Made by a program: the position numbers and the translations under genes. Of a stretch of DNA of 64,000 bases, positions 1 through 8,302 are shown one piece after another. A model generated the notes under the pieces. That model saw only the letters and a list, made by a program, of their open reading frames with translations, made no database searches and had not been told where the DNA came from. How positions within the stretch are numbered: the first letter of the stretch is position 1; every line of letters starts with the position of its first letter. Origin of the DNA: Pseudomonadales bacterium (GTDB lineage Bacteria > Pseudomonadota > Gammaproteobacteria > Pseudomonadales > Azotimanducaceae); contig JAHRVQ010000064.1 in NCBI GenBank assembly GCA_019090615.1, positions 37,273-101,272 of the forward strand. The letters run 5' to 3'.

Positions 1-165
1 CAGTTGCATCAGTGAATCTAAAATCGGCACCGGGAAGGCCACATGATCGCCTACCCATATAGAATCGTAACCTAGCTGCTCTGCTAGTTCGACAGTGGCT
101 TTTGCTTCGGCTGGGGTGGGGAATCCGCCAATGAAACCAAATTGTACCTTGTCTTGTAATATCAT
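1..165 (-). CDS. LLM-class flavin-dependent oxidoreductase, N-terminal part only
   Basis: The reverse strand reads an uninterrupted 55-codon frame from an ATG at 165 to the window edge. It begins MILQDKVQFGFIGGFPTP and contains GYDSIWVGDH, the first strand-helix unit of the luciferase-like TIM barrel, matching the N-termini of the complete LLM proteins in this window (for example IESIWAVEHV in the gene at 7336-8199). Members use reduced FMN or F420 to oxidise or reduce small organic substrates; substrate cannot be told. The C-terminal part lies outside the window, so it is truncated by the edge and not by mutation. Confidence 0.75.
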   Translation of the reverse strand, partial: MILQDKVQFGFIGGFPTPAEAKATVELAEQLGYDSIWVGDHVAFPVPILDSLMQL

Positions 166-234
166 ATTTTCGCAGTCAGTTTGTTAGTTTATAGTGTGTA
201 TCAATGTGATTTTTGCTGTTCAATATTGATGGTT

Positions 235-714
235 CTATTTATTTCGGTTCTCAGGTTCCAGCAGTTTTAATCCGTTTTGGTGCATTTTAGTGAGGCTGTT
301 GATGAGTTGTTGTAACTGATGCGGGGTCAGGTTTTCGGTCATTTCTTTTAAGACTTCATCACCTACGTCCTGCATCGATGGCAATAGGCTTTTGGCTTTT
401 GCGGTACAGAAAACTTTCTTAACTCGCCGGTCAGCATTATCCAGTTTGCGGGTGAGTAATTTTTTCTTTTCCAGTCGGTCGACGATACCAGTGACTGCCA
501 TACGTCCCACACCCAGGGCGTCCGCCAGGTCAATTTGAGTGATGCCGGGTGATCTTGAAACGTGCCCGATAGCGCGCCATTGAGAGCGCGTTAAGTCCAC
601 ATGCTTCATGCGTGAATCCCACGTTTGGGTAACCATCTTTGAGAGATCGTTGAGCAGGAACCCAAGTTTTGGTCCTAAATGGGGCGGGGTACTTTTTACT
701 TCTTTATCGTTCAT
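235..714 (-). CDS. MarR-family winged-helix regulator
   Basis: A protein of 159 residues when started at the ATG at 714. A longer frame reaches 771, but the extra 19 residues are hydrophobic and unlike the family, while an AGGGG sequence lies about 11 bases before 714. The middle carries a MarR winged helix: helix-turn-helix around ITQIDLADALGVGRMAVTGI and a wing with NADRRVKKV, the family's D-x-R-R motif. MarR proteins are dimeric cytoplasmic repressors or activators that usually respond to aromatic or acyl ligands. It is transcribed towards the partial LLM gene 70 bases on, so that gene and itself are possible targets. No clear dyad was found before its start. Confidence 0.9.
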   Translation of the reverse strand: MNDKEVKSTPPHLGPKLGFLLNDLSKMVTQTWDSRMKHVDLTRSQWRAIGHVSRSPGITQIDLADALGVGRMAVTGIVDRLEKKKLLTRKLDNADRRVKKVFCTAKAKSLLPSMQDVGDEVLKEMTENLTPHQLQQLINSLTKMHQNGLKLLEPENRNK

Positions 715-1036
715 GGTCAAAGAAGCCCCTAACAGGCAAATGCAGCTGATATTGAGGCGTAGCATCGCCATGCTGAAGTCGTTGTGTGCTGAGTTTGATA
801 TTTATTGGGTTGATTTTTAGCCTCTAAATCCTGGGATAAAAACGCGTTGATTTGGTAGGAAACCTTCGAGTTCACTAGAGTAGACAGTTTTGTAGCGAAG
901 GGCTAAGCCCACTTTCTTCACCTAACTAGATTAAAGTTTGCTGGTTACCTGGTGGTAATATATCCGTCCTGTGGGCCTTTAGTTGAAGGGGTGGGCATCA
1001 ACTAAAGACCGGTTTATATTGCCTGGTTTTTAATAA
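715..1036. other. Intergenic stretch with one hairpin
   Basis: No gene is supported; the 70-codon plus frame at 608-820 is a shadow of the MarR gene. The stretch holds a perfect 9-bp inverted repeat, CTTTAGTTG at 977-985 and CAACTAAAG at 999-1007, with a 13-base loop and no T-run, so it is not a classical terminator. The MarR promoter should lie here on the minus strand but I cannot point to good -35/-10 boxes. Confidence 0.4.
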
Positions 1037-1172
1037 AGAACCGCTAAGGGCTTTTTATATAGAACCGCTAAGGGCTTTTTATATAGAACCGCTAAGGGCT
1101 TTTTATATAGAACCGCTAAGGGCTTTTTATAAGAACCGCTAAGGGCTTTTTATATAAAGCCGCTAAAGGCTT
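1037..1172. repeat. Tandem array, five 24-bp units plus a diverged copy
   Basis: Five near-identical units follow each other at 1037-1060, 1061-1084, 1085-1108, 1109-1130 (two bases short) and 1132-1155; a sixth, diverged copy at 1156-1172 runs into the stop codon of the acyl-CoA dehydrogenase gene. Each contains CCGCTAAGGGCTTTTTAT. Read on the minus strand, the first copy after the stop is AAGCCTTTAGCGGCTT, a weak 5-bp hairpin, so the array may have grown from a terminator. The core resembles the 18-bp arrays at 22454 and 31624. Confidence 0.9.
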
Positions 1173-2337
1173 AAAGCAAACTGCTGCCAAGCAGGTCTCT
1201 GGCTATTATGTGGCGTTGTACTTCACTGGGGCCTTCGCCGATTCTTCTGATTCTCATTTCGCGGTACCAGCGCTCAAACGGAAAGTCTTTGGTAACGCCG
1301 TAGCCACCGTGGATCTGGAGTGAGCGGTCAACAACCCTGCTAGCAGCTTCAGAGCCGACAAGTTTTGACATGGCGGCTTCTTTGCGGAAAGAAATACCCT
1401 GGTCAACGCGGTCAGCCGCTTCCAGAGTAATCCAGGTTGCCTGTTTGATGTCGATTTCATTATCTACCAGCATCCATTGGATGGATTGCCTGGAGGACAG
1501 CGGGGCACCAAAGGTTTCGCGAATTTGTGAATATTCCAGCGCCATTTCATGGGCTTTAACAGCGACACCAATGCAACCTGCAGAATAAGGAATACGCTGC
1601 CGGCTGAGTCTATCACTGGCAATGGCAAAACCTTTATTCACTTCACCTAATACGTTGGCGTTGGGTACCCGCATATTCTCAAACTGAAGCTCAGTTGCGT
1701 ATTTAGCCGACCGTAAAGTGTGTACGATTCGTCTTACATGGAAGCCGGGTGTGTCTGTGTCCACTAGAAAGCAGGTAACCCCGCCGCGGCCTTTGTCAGG
1801 TGAAGTCCGGGCAAAAAGCAAACCAAAATCTGCTTTATCGGCCCCTGAAATAAATATTTTGGAACCGTCAATAATCCAGTCATCGCCATCCCGGACGGCT
1901 TTGGTCTGGATCGCTCGGGCAGGGTCAGAGCCACCTGAGGGTTCAGTCAGGCCAAAAAAACTTTTCTTTTCGCCGCGTAGAACAGGGAACAGGTAACGTT
2001 CTTTCTGGTCATCATTGGCTTCATATAGCTGGGCCAGGCCGGCACCGCCAAATACGCCATAACAGGGAGCATAAAGCCCCGCTCGGTGTTTTGACATTTC
2101 GATAGCAATTAATGTCCGAGTGACCATATCGATCTCTGGGCCACCAAACTCTACCGGAATATCAAGGCCATACAGGCCCATTTCTTTTACCTTGCCGACG
2201 AGCCTGTCGTAGTCTTTGGTTTCAATTTCATCAGCATCGGCGTCAAGATTCATTTCTAGAGGAATGATTTCCTCTAGTACAAATTTGCGAACCATACCTA
2301 TAATTAGATCTTGTTCTTCTGTTAGTTGCAGGTGCAT
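1171..2337 (-). CDS. Acyl-CoA dehydrogenase
   Basis: A 388-residue flavoenzyme of usual length for the family; it oxidises an acyl-CoA to the 2-enoyl-CoA with FAD, passing electrons to ETF. Visible features: N-terminal helical domain; middle beta domain with FGLTEPSGGSDPARAIQTKA, the substrate/FAD segment; C-terminal helices with RETFGAPLSSRQSIQW (the R-x-x-FG...Q FAD motif) and IHGGYGVTKDFPFERWYR. The C-terminus has IGEGPSEVQRHI, with E368 in the position of the medium-chain catalytic glutamate. It thus has a complete homomeric active site, unlike the split pair near 53 kb. TAGGA precedes the ATG. A small gene lies 21 bases upstream and is probably cotranscribed. Confidence 0.95.
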   Translation of the reverse strand: MHLQLTEEQDLIIGMVRKFVLEEIIPLEMNLDADADEIETKDYDRLVGKVKEMGLYGLDIPVEFGGPEIDMVTRTLIAIEMSKHRAGLYAPCYGVFGGAGLAQLYEANDDQKERYLFPVLRGEKKSFFGLTEPSGGSDPARAIQTKAVRDGDDWIIDGSKIFISGADKADFGLLFARTSPDKGRGGVTCFLVDTDTPGFHVRRIVHTLRSAKYATELQFENMRVPNANVLGEVNKGFAIASDRLSRQRIPYSAGCIGVAVKAHEMALEYSQIRETFGAPLSSRQSIQWMLVDNEIDIKQATWITLEAADRVDQGISFRKEAAMSKLVGSEAASRVVDRSLQIHGGYGVTKDFPFERWYREMRIRRIGEGPSEVQRHIIARDLLGSSLL

Positions 2338-2358
2338 ATTGTGTTTCCTAAGCTGGGT

Positions 2359-2685
2359 CTAAGAAGGGGATAGTCGGCCAAGTTTTGCAGTATCAGCGTC
2401 GCTGTTGAGTAGGGGATAATTACCAAAATCAGCGTGATGAATCATTAACAGCTCCTGGTATCGGGTTCGATAGGAGGAGGTGATTTCGGTGCGAAAGAAT
2501 GCGGCCTTTTCTACCTGTTGTTGTAATTCTCCGCGCAGGCCAAATAAACTTTGCGAACCAGCGAAGCCAACATAGACCACTTCTTTATCCTGGTTAGCCA
2601 ATTGGTAAACACCCAGTTCACCTTTTAATTTATCGACAGTTTGCTGGTCAAGAGTTGACCATTGCTTGTTGGGTCGTAATGGCAT
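2359..2685 (-). CDS. Small protein of unknown function, faintly GIY-YIG-like
   Basis: A 108-residue soluble protein starting at an ATG with AAGGAG 11 bases upstream. I do not recognise the family with certainty. GELGVYQLANQ followed by VVYVGFAGSQSLFGLRGEL has the spacing of the two strands of a GIY-YIG fold (G-V-Y ... Y-V-G), and a conserved-looking RTRYQELLMIHHADFGNYPL follows; the usual catalytic Arg and Glu of GIY-YIG nucleases cannot be assigned, so nuclease activity is not claimed. It sits 21 bases before the acyl-CoA dehydrogenase gene and faces the same way, which suggests one transcript and perhaps a role with that enzyme. Confidence 0.7.
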   Translation of the reverse strand: MPLRPNKQWSTLDQQTVDKLKGELGVYQLANQDKEVVYVGFAGSQSLFGLRGELQQQVEKAAFFRTEITSSYRTRYQELLMIHHADFGNYPLLNSDADTAKLGRLSPS

Positions 2686-2940
2686 TGGGCTGGCTGCTCC
2701 TTTTGAATCAATTGTCTAATATCGTGATACTGTATACTACATTACAATATCGCTGGCAATTAGCAGCTAACACCTACTCTTATTTATTTGCAATTATCGC
2801 CTGGAATTTAACGTCTGGATTCAAAAACAGGCCCGTAATCAAAAAGCGGAGGATCTATATGTGATTCAGCTGAATATTGCTATAACTAACTATAAAGCTG
2901 TGTTTAAGCGTATAACGACAGCATACCTTAAAGCAATTTT

Positions 2941-2996
2941 GATAAGACAATATTGATAAGACAATATTGATACCAGAGCTTTGATACGACAGCTTT
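2941..2996. repeat. Tandem array of four 14-bp units
   Basis: Units at 2941-2954 and 2955-2968 are identical (GATAAGACAATATT); 2969-2982 and 2983-2996 are diverged (GATACCAGAGCTTT, GATACGACAGCTTT) and a fifth partial unit runs into the terminator at 3002. The remaining gene-free bases from 2686 to 2940 are AT-rich and hold the promoter region of the 2359-2685 gene; I see nothing else in them. Confidence 0.85.
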
Positions 2997-3001
2997 GATA
3001 C

Positions 3002-3033
3002 AAAAAATTGGCGCTAATAAAAATTAGCGCCAA
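3002..3033 (-). terminator. Rho-independent terminator of the Rieske dioxygenase operon
   Basis: A perfect 11-bp stem, TTGGCGCTAAT at 3008-3018 and ATTAGCGCCAA at 3023-3033, closes a 4-base AAAA loop. Read on the minus strand it is followed by TTTTTTG, and it lies 22 bases after the stop of the small dioxygenase subunit. Strand and distance fit termination of that operon. Confidence 0.88.
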
Positions 3034-3054
3034 AATGACATTCTCATAGGCAAG

Positions 3055-3543
3055 TCAAAGCAGAAAAGTTACGTTATCCTGTGGTTCGTCGAGTTTTAGG
3101 AGAATCACCTTTTTAGTTTTGATGATATAGCTGTCTGTATTTTCCTGTAAGGTATATTCTGACCTGCCAGCAAAAAGACTCTGTACATGACCACGTAGTT
3201 CTGTCACCAGGAAATTTGCATTGGCTGTGACGATGTCGCCGTCCTGTGTGGCCTCAACATTGGTGACTGAGCGCAGAGTTTTTGATTTAGGGTTTTGTGC
3301 AAAAGCCTTGCCTTCGATCAACCTGATGATGTGATTATCAAGCATGCCACGGTCGTAGTACAAAATAGAAACATGTTTGCTAGGATCGGAATTTTCGTCG
3401 TTAGCAGGAATCCAGTAGGTACACTTTTCCTTATGCCATAAATCCAGCCAGGGCTGATAGCTATTAGTATCCATGAGTCGGGCTTCTTTAAATAAAAAGG
3501 CCTGCACCTGTTGCACGAGTTCAAAATTGTTATTAGTCGTCAT
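3055..3543 (-). CDS. Aromatic-ring-hydroxylating dioxygenase, small (beta) subunit
   Basis: A 162-residue protein of the SnoaL/NTF2-like cone fold, with the family's features: the N-terminal helix with FLFKEARLMDTNSYQPWLDL, the strand TYWIPANDE, the LDNHIIRLIEGKAF segment and TLRSVTNVEA. It is the structural subunit of an alpha3-beta3 Rieske oxygenase; it holds no metal. Its ATG lies inside the end of the large-subunit gene, an 11-base overlap, implying translational coupling. The C-terminus ends in DEPQDNVTFLL, a typical place for the family. A terminator follows directly. Confidence 0.95.
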   Translation of the reverse strand: MTTNNNFELVQQVQAFLFKEARLMDTNSYQPWLDLWHKEKCTYWIPANDENSDPSKHVSILYYDRGMLDNHIIRLIEGKAFAQNPKSKTLRSVTNVEATQDGDIVTANANFLVTELRGHVQSLFAGRSEYTLQENTDSYIIKTKKVILLKLDEPQDNVTFLL

Positions 3544-4810
3544 TTTGTTGCATCACCTCTAACCAATGTGACCACATCGCACGCTGGGATGTCTCGTCAG
3601 TAACCTGTCCTCTAACCGTACCATCAGGCAGTTGTTCTTCGCGGTGTAGGCCCCGTTGAAAGATTAGCCAGGGATCCATAGTACAAGCCACGCCTTCCTG
3701 GACCCGGTTGAACATTTCTATGTCGTCATGAATACCACCGCCATGAGGGCTATAGAATTGTTCGAATTGTCTTATTCGCGTGGTATTTAGTTCGTCAGGA
3801 ACACCCTTGAGCAGGGTCGGCGCCAATTCAACTTCGGTCTGATTGAAAGTAATCGGGCGAATAGTGCGAACCTGTTGACCCAGCACGACTAGATTGGGGA
3901 ATACGTTCATATGGGTGCCGCCAACAGTAATGACATCCTCGGCACGTTCTTTACCGTAAGCTTCTACCATATCGTCGTAATATTTTTTGCCCCAGCTGGT
4001 ACTTTTTAATCCAGCTAATCGGCTGTCTTTTCTTTGTGGAACTGAATTGTAGGCAGCGGAGTCAATATGGGTATTGCCCTGGCCCAGCGCGCGTACACTA
4101 GCAATAGAGCTACCGTTAAATGTATCAACCTTAACGCCAGTCATTCGGGTGATGGTTTTGAAAAAGGACTGATGGGTGAAGTTGGGGTGATAACCATCGA
4201 TGGAGTTTTCCATCTGTAGTTTCCAGCTGCCCTTGTAGAGTAGTTTAGCGGCACCCGCCTGGACTAAAATTTCGCCTTCTGGCGACAGGTCACAAAAGTA
4301 GTCTATCTGTTCCATTGTGGGCGCACCGAGGCTTTCAAGCAGGCTGATTTTTGGTTTGTGCATGCTCGCAAATACAAAACCTCGATAAGTATCAAGGGCA
4401 TTTGGTTTGGTTAGGCCTAATTGAGTCTTGTCGAGGTTTTCATAAGCGTCTTCATAGGGTATACCAGTGAGATCACCGCTTAAATCATAGGTCCAACCAT
4501 GGTATTCGCAGCGAAACTTAGTCGCATTGCCACAGGGCTCCTGGCAGACCGTTGCGGCCCGGTGGCGGCAACGGTTAAATAACACCTGAATTTTATCAGT
4601 TTTGTCACGGCAAAGAATGATTGGCTGGGTGCCAATCGTTGAGCGTTTATAATCGCCCTTATTGGGTACTTCGCTGATGTGTCCAACATACACCCAGCCG
4701 CGGGCATAGATGCGTTGTAGTTCATCCTGGAAAATTTCAGGATCAGTATAAACGGAACCATGTACGGCGTCTGGCCGGACTAGCTCGTTATAGTCGATTG
4801 ATTGCCTCAT
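3533..4810 (-). CDS. Aromatic-ring-hydroxylating dioxygenase, large (alpha) Rieske subunit
   Basis: A 425-residue catalytic subunit that inserts O2 into an aromatic or unsaturated ring using electrons from a ferredoxin. The Rieske 2Fe-2S ligands are C81 and H83 (NRCRHRA) and C101 and H104 (RCEYHGW). The mononuclear iron site is H208 and H213 (DGYHPNFTH) with D362 or D363 (GIHDDIEMF), and D205 bridges to the neighbouring subunit. These numbers equal those of naphthalene dioxygenase, so the core has no insertions. AAAGGTGAT stands 5 bases before the ATG. No ferredoxin or reductase gene is nearby, so electrons must come from elsewhere in the genome. The substrate is not evident. Confidence 0.96.
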   Translation of the reverse strand: MRQSIDYNELVRPDAVHGSVYTDPEIFQDELQRIYARGWVYVGHISEVPNKGDYKRSTIGTQPIILCRDKTDKIQVLFNRCRHRAATVCQEPCGNATKFRCEYHGWTYDLSGDLTGIPYEDAYENLDKTQLGLTKPNALDTYRGFVFASMHKPKISLLESLGAPTMEQIDYFCDLSPEGEILVQAGAAKLLYKGSWKLQMENSIDGYHPNFTHQSFFKTITRMTGVKVDTFNGSSIASVRALGQGNTHIDSAAYNSVPQRKDSRLAGLKSTSWGKKYYDDMVEAYGKERAEDVITVGGTHMNVFPNLVVLGQQVRTIRPITFNQTEVELAPTLLKGVPDELNTTRIRQFEQFYSPHGGGIHDDIEMFNRVQEGVACTMDPWLIFQRGLHREEQLPDGTVRGQVTDETSQRAMWSHWLEVMQQNDD

Positions 4811-5344
4811 ATATCACCTTTAAGTACCGCCCAAATTTTTGCCATCACAGGACATAACTTAAGGTTTGATTCGGCTGAGTGAACCTCACTCCAATCAATT
4901 TAAGTCGCCTAACTGGGAATTCAGGATTTTATTGCCATAGAGTAAGCATATACTACATCTGCCTCGTTAAATTGCATAGCCCCAAGGTTATATTGATCTT
5001 AAATAGCGTTGATACCGCAGCTTAGGGTTGGCCCATACACAAATATGTTCGCTGATTGATGGTTTAGATCAATCCTCAGCCGGGATCTACAATTGGCTAA
5101 TGTAAGCTAACTTACTATCGTGTATCGTATAACCCATAACATTTGCTGCTGTGCGTTGATTGTTTGCTTCGTTGAATTCGTAGATGAAGGTTTCGTTAAA
5201 TGTGTAGCTGTGAATGTATAAAGATAAATAATTCGAGCCGTACAAAGAATGCATTCCCCATATTGGTGCTTATCAGTGCTGATACCGTGAGCTGTATTTT
5301 CACGGCGTAATACAGATCCTTTTTAAAAATTACCGAGGTTAAAA
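4811..5344. other. Divergent promoter region with a small dyad
   Basis: This 534-base gap separates the dioxygenase operon (minus) from the enoyl-CoA hydratase gene (plus). It contains GTAAG-CTAA-CTTAC, a perfect 5-4-5 dyad at 5102-5115, and a looser dyad GATTGA...TCAATC at about 5054-5074. Either may bind a regulator of the divergent genes. No open frame of interest is present; the 108-codon minus frame at 5196-5522 overlaps the hydratase gene and is a shadow. Confidence 0.4.
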
Positions 5345-6151
5345 ATGTCTCATTTGATCTATGAAAAACGTGATGGCATCGCCTACTTGACGATGAACCG
5401 CCCTGAGCGAAGAAATGCATTAAGCCCACAGATGATTGTTGAAATGGCCAATGCCTGGAATGATTTTCGCGAGGATAAAGACGCTCGAGTAGCGGTGTTA
5501 ACTGGGGCCGGCGATAAGGCATTTTGTGCTGGCGCTGATCTTGGTCTGCTTATTCCGCTGATGTCGCGCGGGCGCGAACCAGAGAATGAATATGATGAAG
5601 CACTGCTGAAAGATCGTAGCTTGATGCAAACTGCCCTGCTCAGAGATTTTGAACTTTATAAGCCTGTTATTGCCGCGGTGAATGGATTTGCCCTGGCTGG
5701 CGGTACTGAAATATTGCAGGCTACTGATCTACGCATCTCAGCCCCAACAGGTGAGTTCGGTTTGTCAGAAGTTATGCGTGGCATTATCCCGGCTGGTGGT
5801 TCGCTGGTTCGTCTGGCGCGACAGATTCCCTACTGTAAAGCGATGGAAATATTATTGGTGGGTGATCGGATGAATGCTGAAGAAGCTTTGCGAATTGGTC
5901 TCATCAACGAAATAGTGCCTGCCGACAAGTTGCTGCAGCGCGCTGAAGAATTGGGTCAGCGAGTGGCAGAAAATGGCCCATTAGCTGTTGCTGCCTGTAA
6001 AGAAGCTGTGATCAGAACCAGTGGCCTGGCGATGGAAGAAGCATTCAAAATAGAAAGCGAAGTTGCTGGTCGAGTAATGCGTACCAAAGATGCCCGAGAA
6101 GGACCTTTGGCTTTTATGGAAAAACGACCTGCTGTGTTTAAGGGCGAGTAA
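5345..6151 (+). CDS. Enoyl-CoA hydratase/isomerase family protein (crotonase)
   Basis: A 268-residue crotonase-fold enzyme. It should hydrate a 2-enoyl-CoA or carry out a related reaction in beta-oxidation-like breakdown. The oxyanion-hole segments are AFCAGADLGLL (about residues 59-69) and GFALAGGTEI (114-123). E122 and E142 (GLSEVMRG) fall exactly 20 residues apart, as do the two catalytic glutamates of rat crotonase (144 and 164), so hydratase chemistry is likely. The C-terminal helical part is complete (TKDAREGPLAFMEKRPAVFKG). GAGG lies 8 bases before the ATG. It is a single gene, divergent from the dioxygenase and convergent with the next gene. Confidence 0.95.
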   Translation: MSHLIYEKRDGIAYLTMNRPERRNALSPQMIVEMANAWNDFREDKDARVAVLTGAGDKAFCAGADLGLLIPLMSRGREPENEYDEALLKDRSLMQTALLRDFELYKPVIAAVNGFALAGGTEILQATDLRISAPTGEFGLSEVMRGIIPAGGSLVRLARQIPYCKAMEILLVGDRMNAEEALRIGLINEIVPADKLLQRAEELGQRVAENGPLAVAACKEAVIRTSGLAMEEAFKIESEVAGRVMRTKDAREGPLAFMEKRPAVFKGE

Positions 6152-6218
6152 TCGATACGAAAGCTAAAGGCGCCTTTTTACAGACGTTGAAGCTGAAGTA
6201 GCTTGAAATCTTGTAAAA

Positions 6219-6255
6219 CAGTTTCAGGGGGCGCGTAGATAGCTCCCTGAAACTG
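6219..6255 (-). terminator. Terminator hairpin between convergent genes
   Basis: CAGTTTCAGGG at 6219-6229 pairs perfectly with CCCTGAAACTG at 6245-6255. Read on the minus strand the stem is followed by TTTTAC, so it best serves the nitronate monooxygenase gene ending at 6286, though the hairpin could also stop plus-strand transcripts of the hydratase gene. Confidence 0.7.
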
Positions 6256-6285
6256 ATTCAATCCAGACGATTGCTAATTTGCCAT

Positions 6286-7290
6286 TTACTTGATGGGCTG
6301 TACCCGTTCGAGTGCTTTGGTAGCTTCTTCCATAATTTCAAGTACCACATCACCCGCAGGTTTAACTGCTTTTATGACCGCTGCGCTCTGGCCCATGGCA
6401 CAGGCGCCAATTTCCATTTCTCCATCTCGACGACCTGCCATATAAGGGTCTTTACCTAACCACTTACTGACATTCCGCATTTGTAATGGAAAAGGTTCGA
6501 TAGTTGCCTGCAATTCAGCATTTTCCCAGGCGCTGGTGGTGCCATTAGCATACATACGGCAGGGCTTGCCAGAAAAACACTTGGTACGGATTGTACCTTC
6601 ATCGCCAATTTCAACAATGGCGTTTTTATAATTGTCATGGCCCCAGGCTTCATAGGTGGCAATAAATCGAGTGCCACACCACACACCCTGGCCGCCCATA
6701 ACGAATGTTGCAGCCAGGCCGCGACCATCGCCAACGCCGCCAGCGTAGACAACAGGGATATCCAGTGCATCCAGTACTGCGGGTAATAGAGCCATGCCGC
6801 CTACTCTGCCAGTATGGCCGCCGCCGTCGTAGCCCTGTGCTATGACTGCATCAACCCCGCTATCCTGTAGTCGCCTGGCATTTTTGGTATTGCCGGTTAA
6901 GCTGAGCACTTTCATATTGGCGTTATGGCATCGCTCTACAATAGGGCCAGGGTCGCCAAGTCCGCTCACCAGAATGGGAACCTTCTCTTCAAATACTACT
7001 TCGATGGATTCAGCCACGTCGTCAGTAAAGGGCTGAGCCTCTGAGCTGCCGCCTTTGGCAAATAACAGATCAACCGCAAAGGGTTTGTCGGTAACCCGTC
7101 TGACGGTGGCTATTTCTTCTCTTAATTTAGCCGCATTCATGGTGGCCGCACCAAGGGTACCAAGGCCCCCTGCTTCAGAAACGGCACCTACCAGGTCACC
7201 AATGGCAACAAATCCCATGCCGGCCTGTAAGACCGGATATTCGATCCCGAGTTGTTCGCAGAGGGGGGTTTTCAGGCTTGGATGAAACAT
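6286..7290 (-). CDS. Nitronate monooxygenase / NPD-family FMN enzyme
   Basis: A 334-residue TIM-barrel flavoprotein. The N-terminus PVLQAGMGFVAIGDLVGAVS and GGLGTLGAAT are the usual FMN-side motifs, AQGYDGGGHTGRVGG carries H159, the catalytic histidine position of nitronate monooxygenases, and GGVGDGRGLAATFVMGGQGV is the phosphate-binding segment. Family members oxidise alkyl nitronates or act as FMN-dependent reductases on CoA-linked or enoyl substrates; many genes so annotated in catabolic clusters do the latter. AGGAG lies 8 bases before the ATG. It follows an LLM gene by 45 bases and may share its transcript. Confidence 0.93.
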   Translation of the reverse strand: MFHPSLKTPLCEQLGIEYPVLQAGMGFVAIGDLVGAVSEAGGLGTLGAATMNAAKLREEIATVRRVTDKPFAVDLLFAKGGSSEAQPFTDDVAESIEVVFEEKVPILVSGLGDPGPIVERCHNANMKVLSLTGNTKNARRLQDSGVDAVIAQGYDGGGHTGRVGGMALLPAVLDALDIPVVYAGGVGDGRGLAATFVMGGQGVWCGTRFIATYEAWGHDNYKNAIVEIGDEGTIRTKCFSGKPCRMYANGTTSAWENAELQATIEPFPLQMRNVSKWLGKDPYMAGRRDGEMEIGACAMGQSAAVIKAVKPAGDVVLEIMEEATKALERVQPIK

Positions 7291-7335
7291 AAATTATTCT
7301 CCTGGGTAATTGGTTTTGCGTCGTTCAAATTAGTT

Positions 7336-8199
7336 TTAAGTTTTGCTAATGACATTTTCTGCAAATTCATTCAATGCGCGTTTTAGTCCATCAGCATCAT
7401 AGGCGGGTGGTGAAATTAACATCCTGGAAGTGCCAATTTCCTCGTAACGCGCTACTTTACCGGGATCGAGCTTACCGGCAGCTACGGTCAATTCAATTTC
7501 TTCCGGGTTTCTGCCGATTTTTGCACATTCATCTCGCATGGCGTCGAGTAGCACTGGCAGTGTTTTAAGGCTACCCGAAGCCGGATAAAAGCCGTCGCCG
7601 ATTCTTGCAGCGCGGCGTGCTGCGCCTTCAACATTGCCGCCAACAATTATAGGTACGCCAGGTTGCTGGACCGGGCTGGGGTTGGACTGGATAGCAGGCC
7701 AGTTATAATATTTGCCGTCAAAGGGCTCCGCTTCTTCTTTCCATAGCGAACGTAATGCCATGGCTGCTTCTTCAGTTCTTGCGGCGCGCTCGTTAAAGGG
7801 AATCCCCACTACCTCCATTTCTTCTTTGAGCCAGCCGATGCCAATACCCATTAGTGCTCGGCCGCGAGACAGGACATCCAGAGAAGCCCATTCTTTAGCG
7901 ACATAAAGGGGGTTGCGTTGTGGCAGGATCATAATGCCGGTGGCAAGGCGAAGGTTTTTTGTCATGGCCGCAGCGTAAGAGAGGGCTACTAACGGGTCAG
8001 GGAAGGAAGCCGCTTCGCCGCCAGGAAAGTTGCCGTCTTTGCTATAAGGGTACTTTGATTCAAATCCAACGGGTAATACAACGTGTTCAACGGCCCAGAT
8101 AGACTCGATGCCAACTTCTTCGGCCGTTAAAACCAGGGTTTCAAATAATTCGGGGTTTGCGTAGGGGCCAGCGGTGGCAAACGAAATACCAAATTTCAT
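7336..8199 (-). CDS. LLM-class flavin/F420-dependent oxidoreductase
   Basis: A 287-residue luciferase-like TIM barrel. The N-terminus MKFGISFATAGPYANPELF, IESIWAVEHVVLP, the LRLATGIMILPQRNPLYVAK strand and RALMGIGIGWLKEEMEVVGI are features of the F420-type branch, as is GVPIIVGGNVEGAARRAARI in the C-terminal half. F420 use is a family-based guess; FMN cannot be excluded. A GGAG sequence precedes the ATG by 9 bases. It lies in a head-to-tail run with the isopropylmalate-dehydrogenase-like gene upstream and the nitronate monooxygenase downstream. Confidence 0.92.
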   Translation of the reverse strand: MKFGISFATAGPYANPELFETLVLTAEEVGIESIWAVEHVVLPVGFESKYPYSKDGNFPGGEAASFPDPLVALSYAAAMTKNLRLATGIMILPQRNPLYVAKEWASLDVLSRGRALMGIGIGWLKEEMEVVGIPFNERAARTEEAAMALRSLWKEEAEPFDGKYYNWPAIQSNPSPVQQPGVPIIVGGNVEGAARRAARIGDGFYPASGSLKTLPVLLDAMRDECAKIGRNPEEIELTVAAGKLDPGKVARYEEIGTSRMLISPPAYDADGLKRALNEFAENVISKT

Positions 8200-8233
8200 A
8201 ATTATTCTCCAAATTTATAAGTTACGTTTCTTT

Positions 8234-8273
8234 TAGTTTTTGATAGTTTTTGATAATTTTTGATAGTTTTTGA
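8234..8273. repeat. Tandem array of four 10-bp units
   Basis: TAGTTTTTGA is repeated at 8234-8243, 8244-8253, 8254-8263 (TAATTTTTGA) and 8264-8273, between two minus-strand genes. It may act as an AT-rich spacer; no hairpin forms. Confidence 0.85.
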
Positions 8274-8302
8274 GCTATTTTTAATGGGTATTAAAACTTT
8301 GG

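Noticed and set aside
608..820. Plus-strand frame of 70 codons over the MarR gene
   Set aside because: It is antisense to a clear MarR gene, has no family features and no ribosome site.
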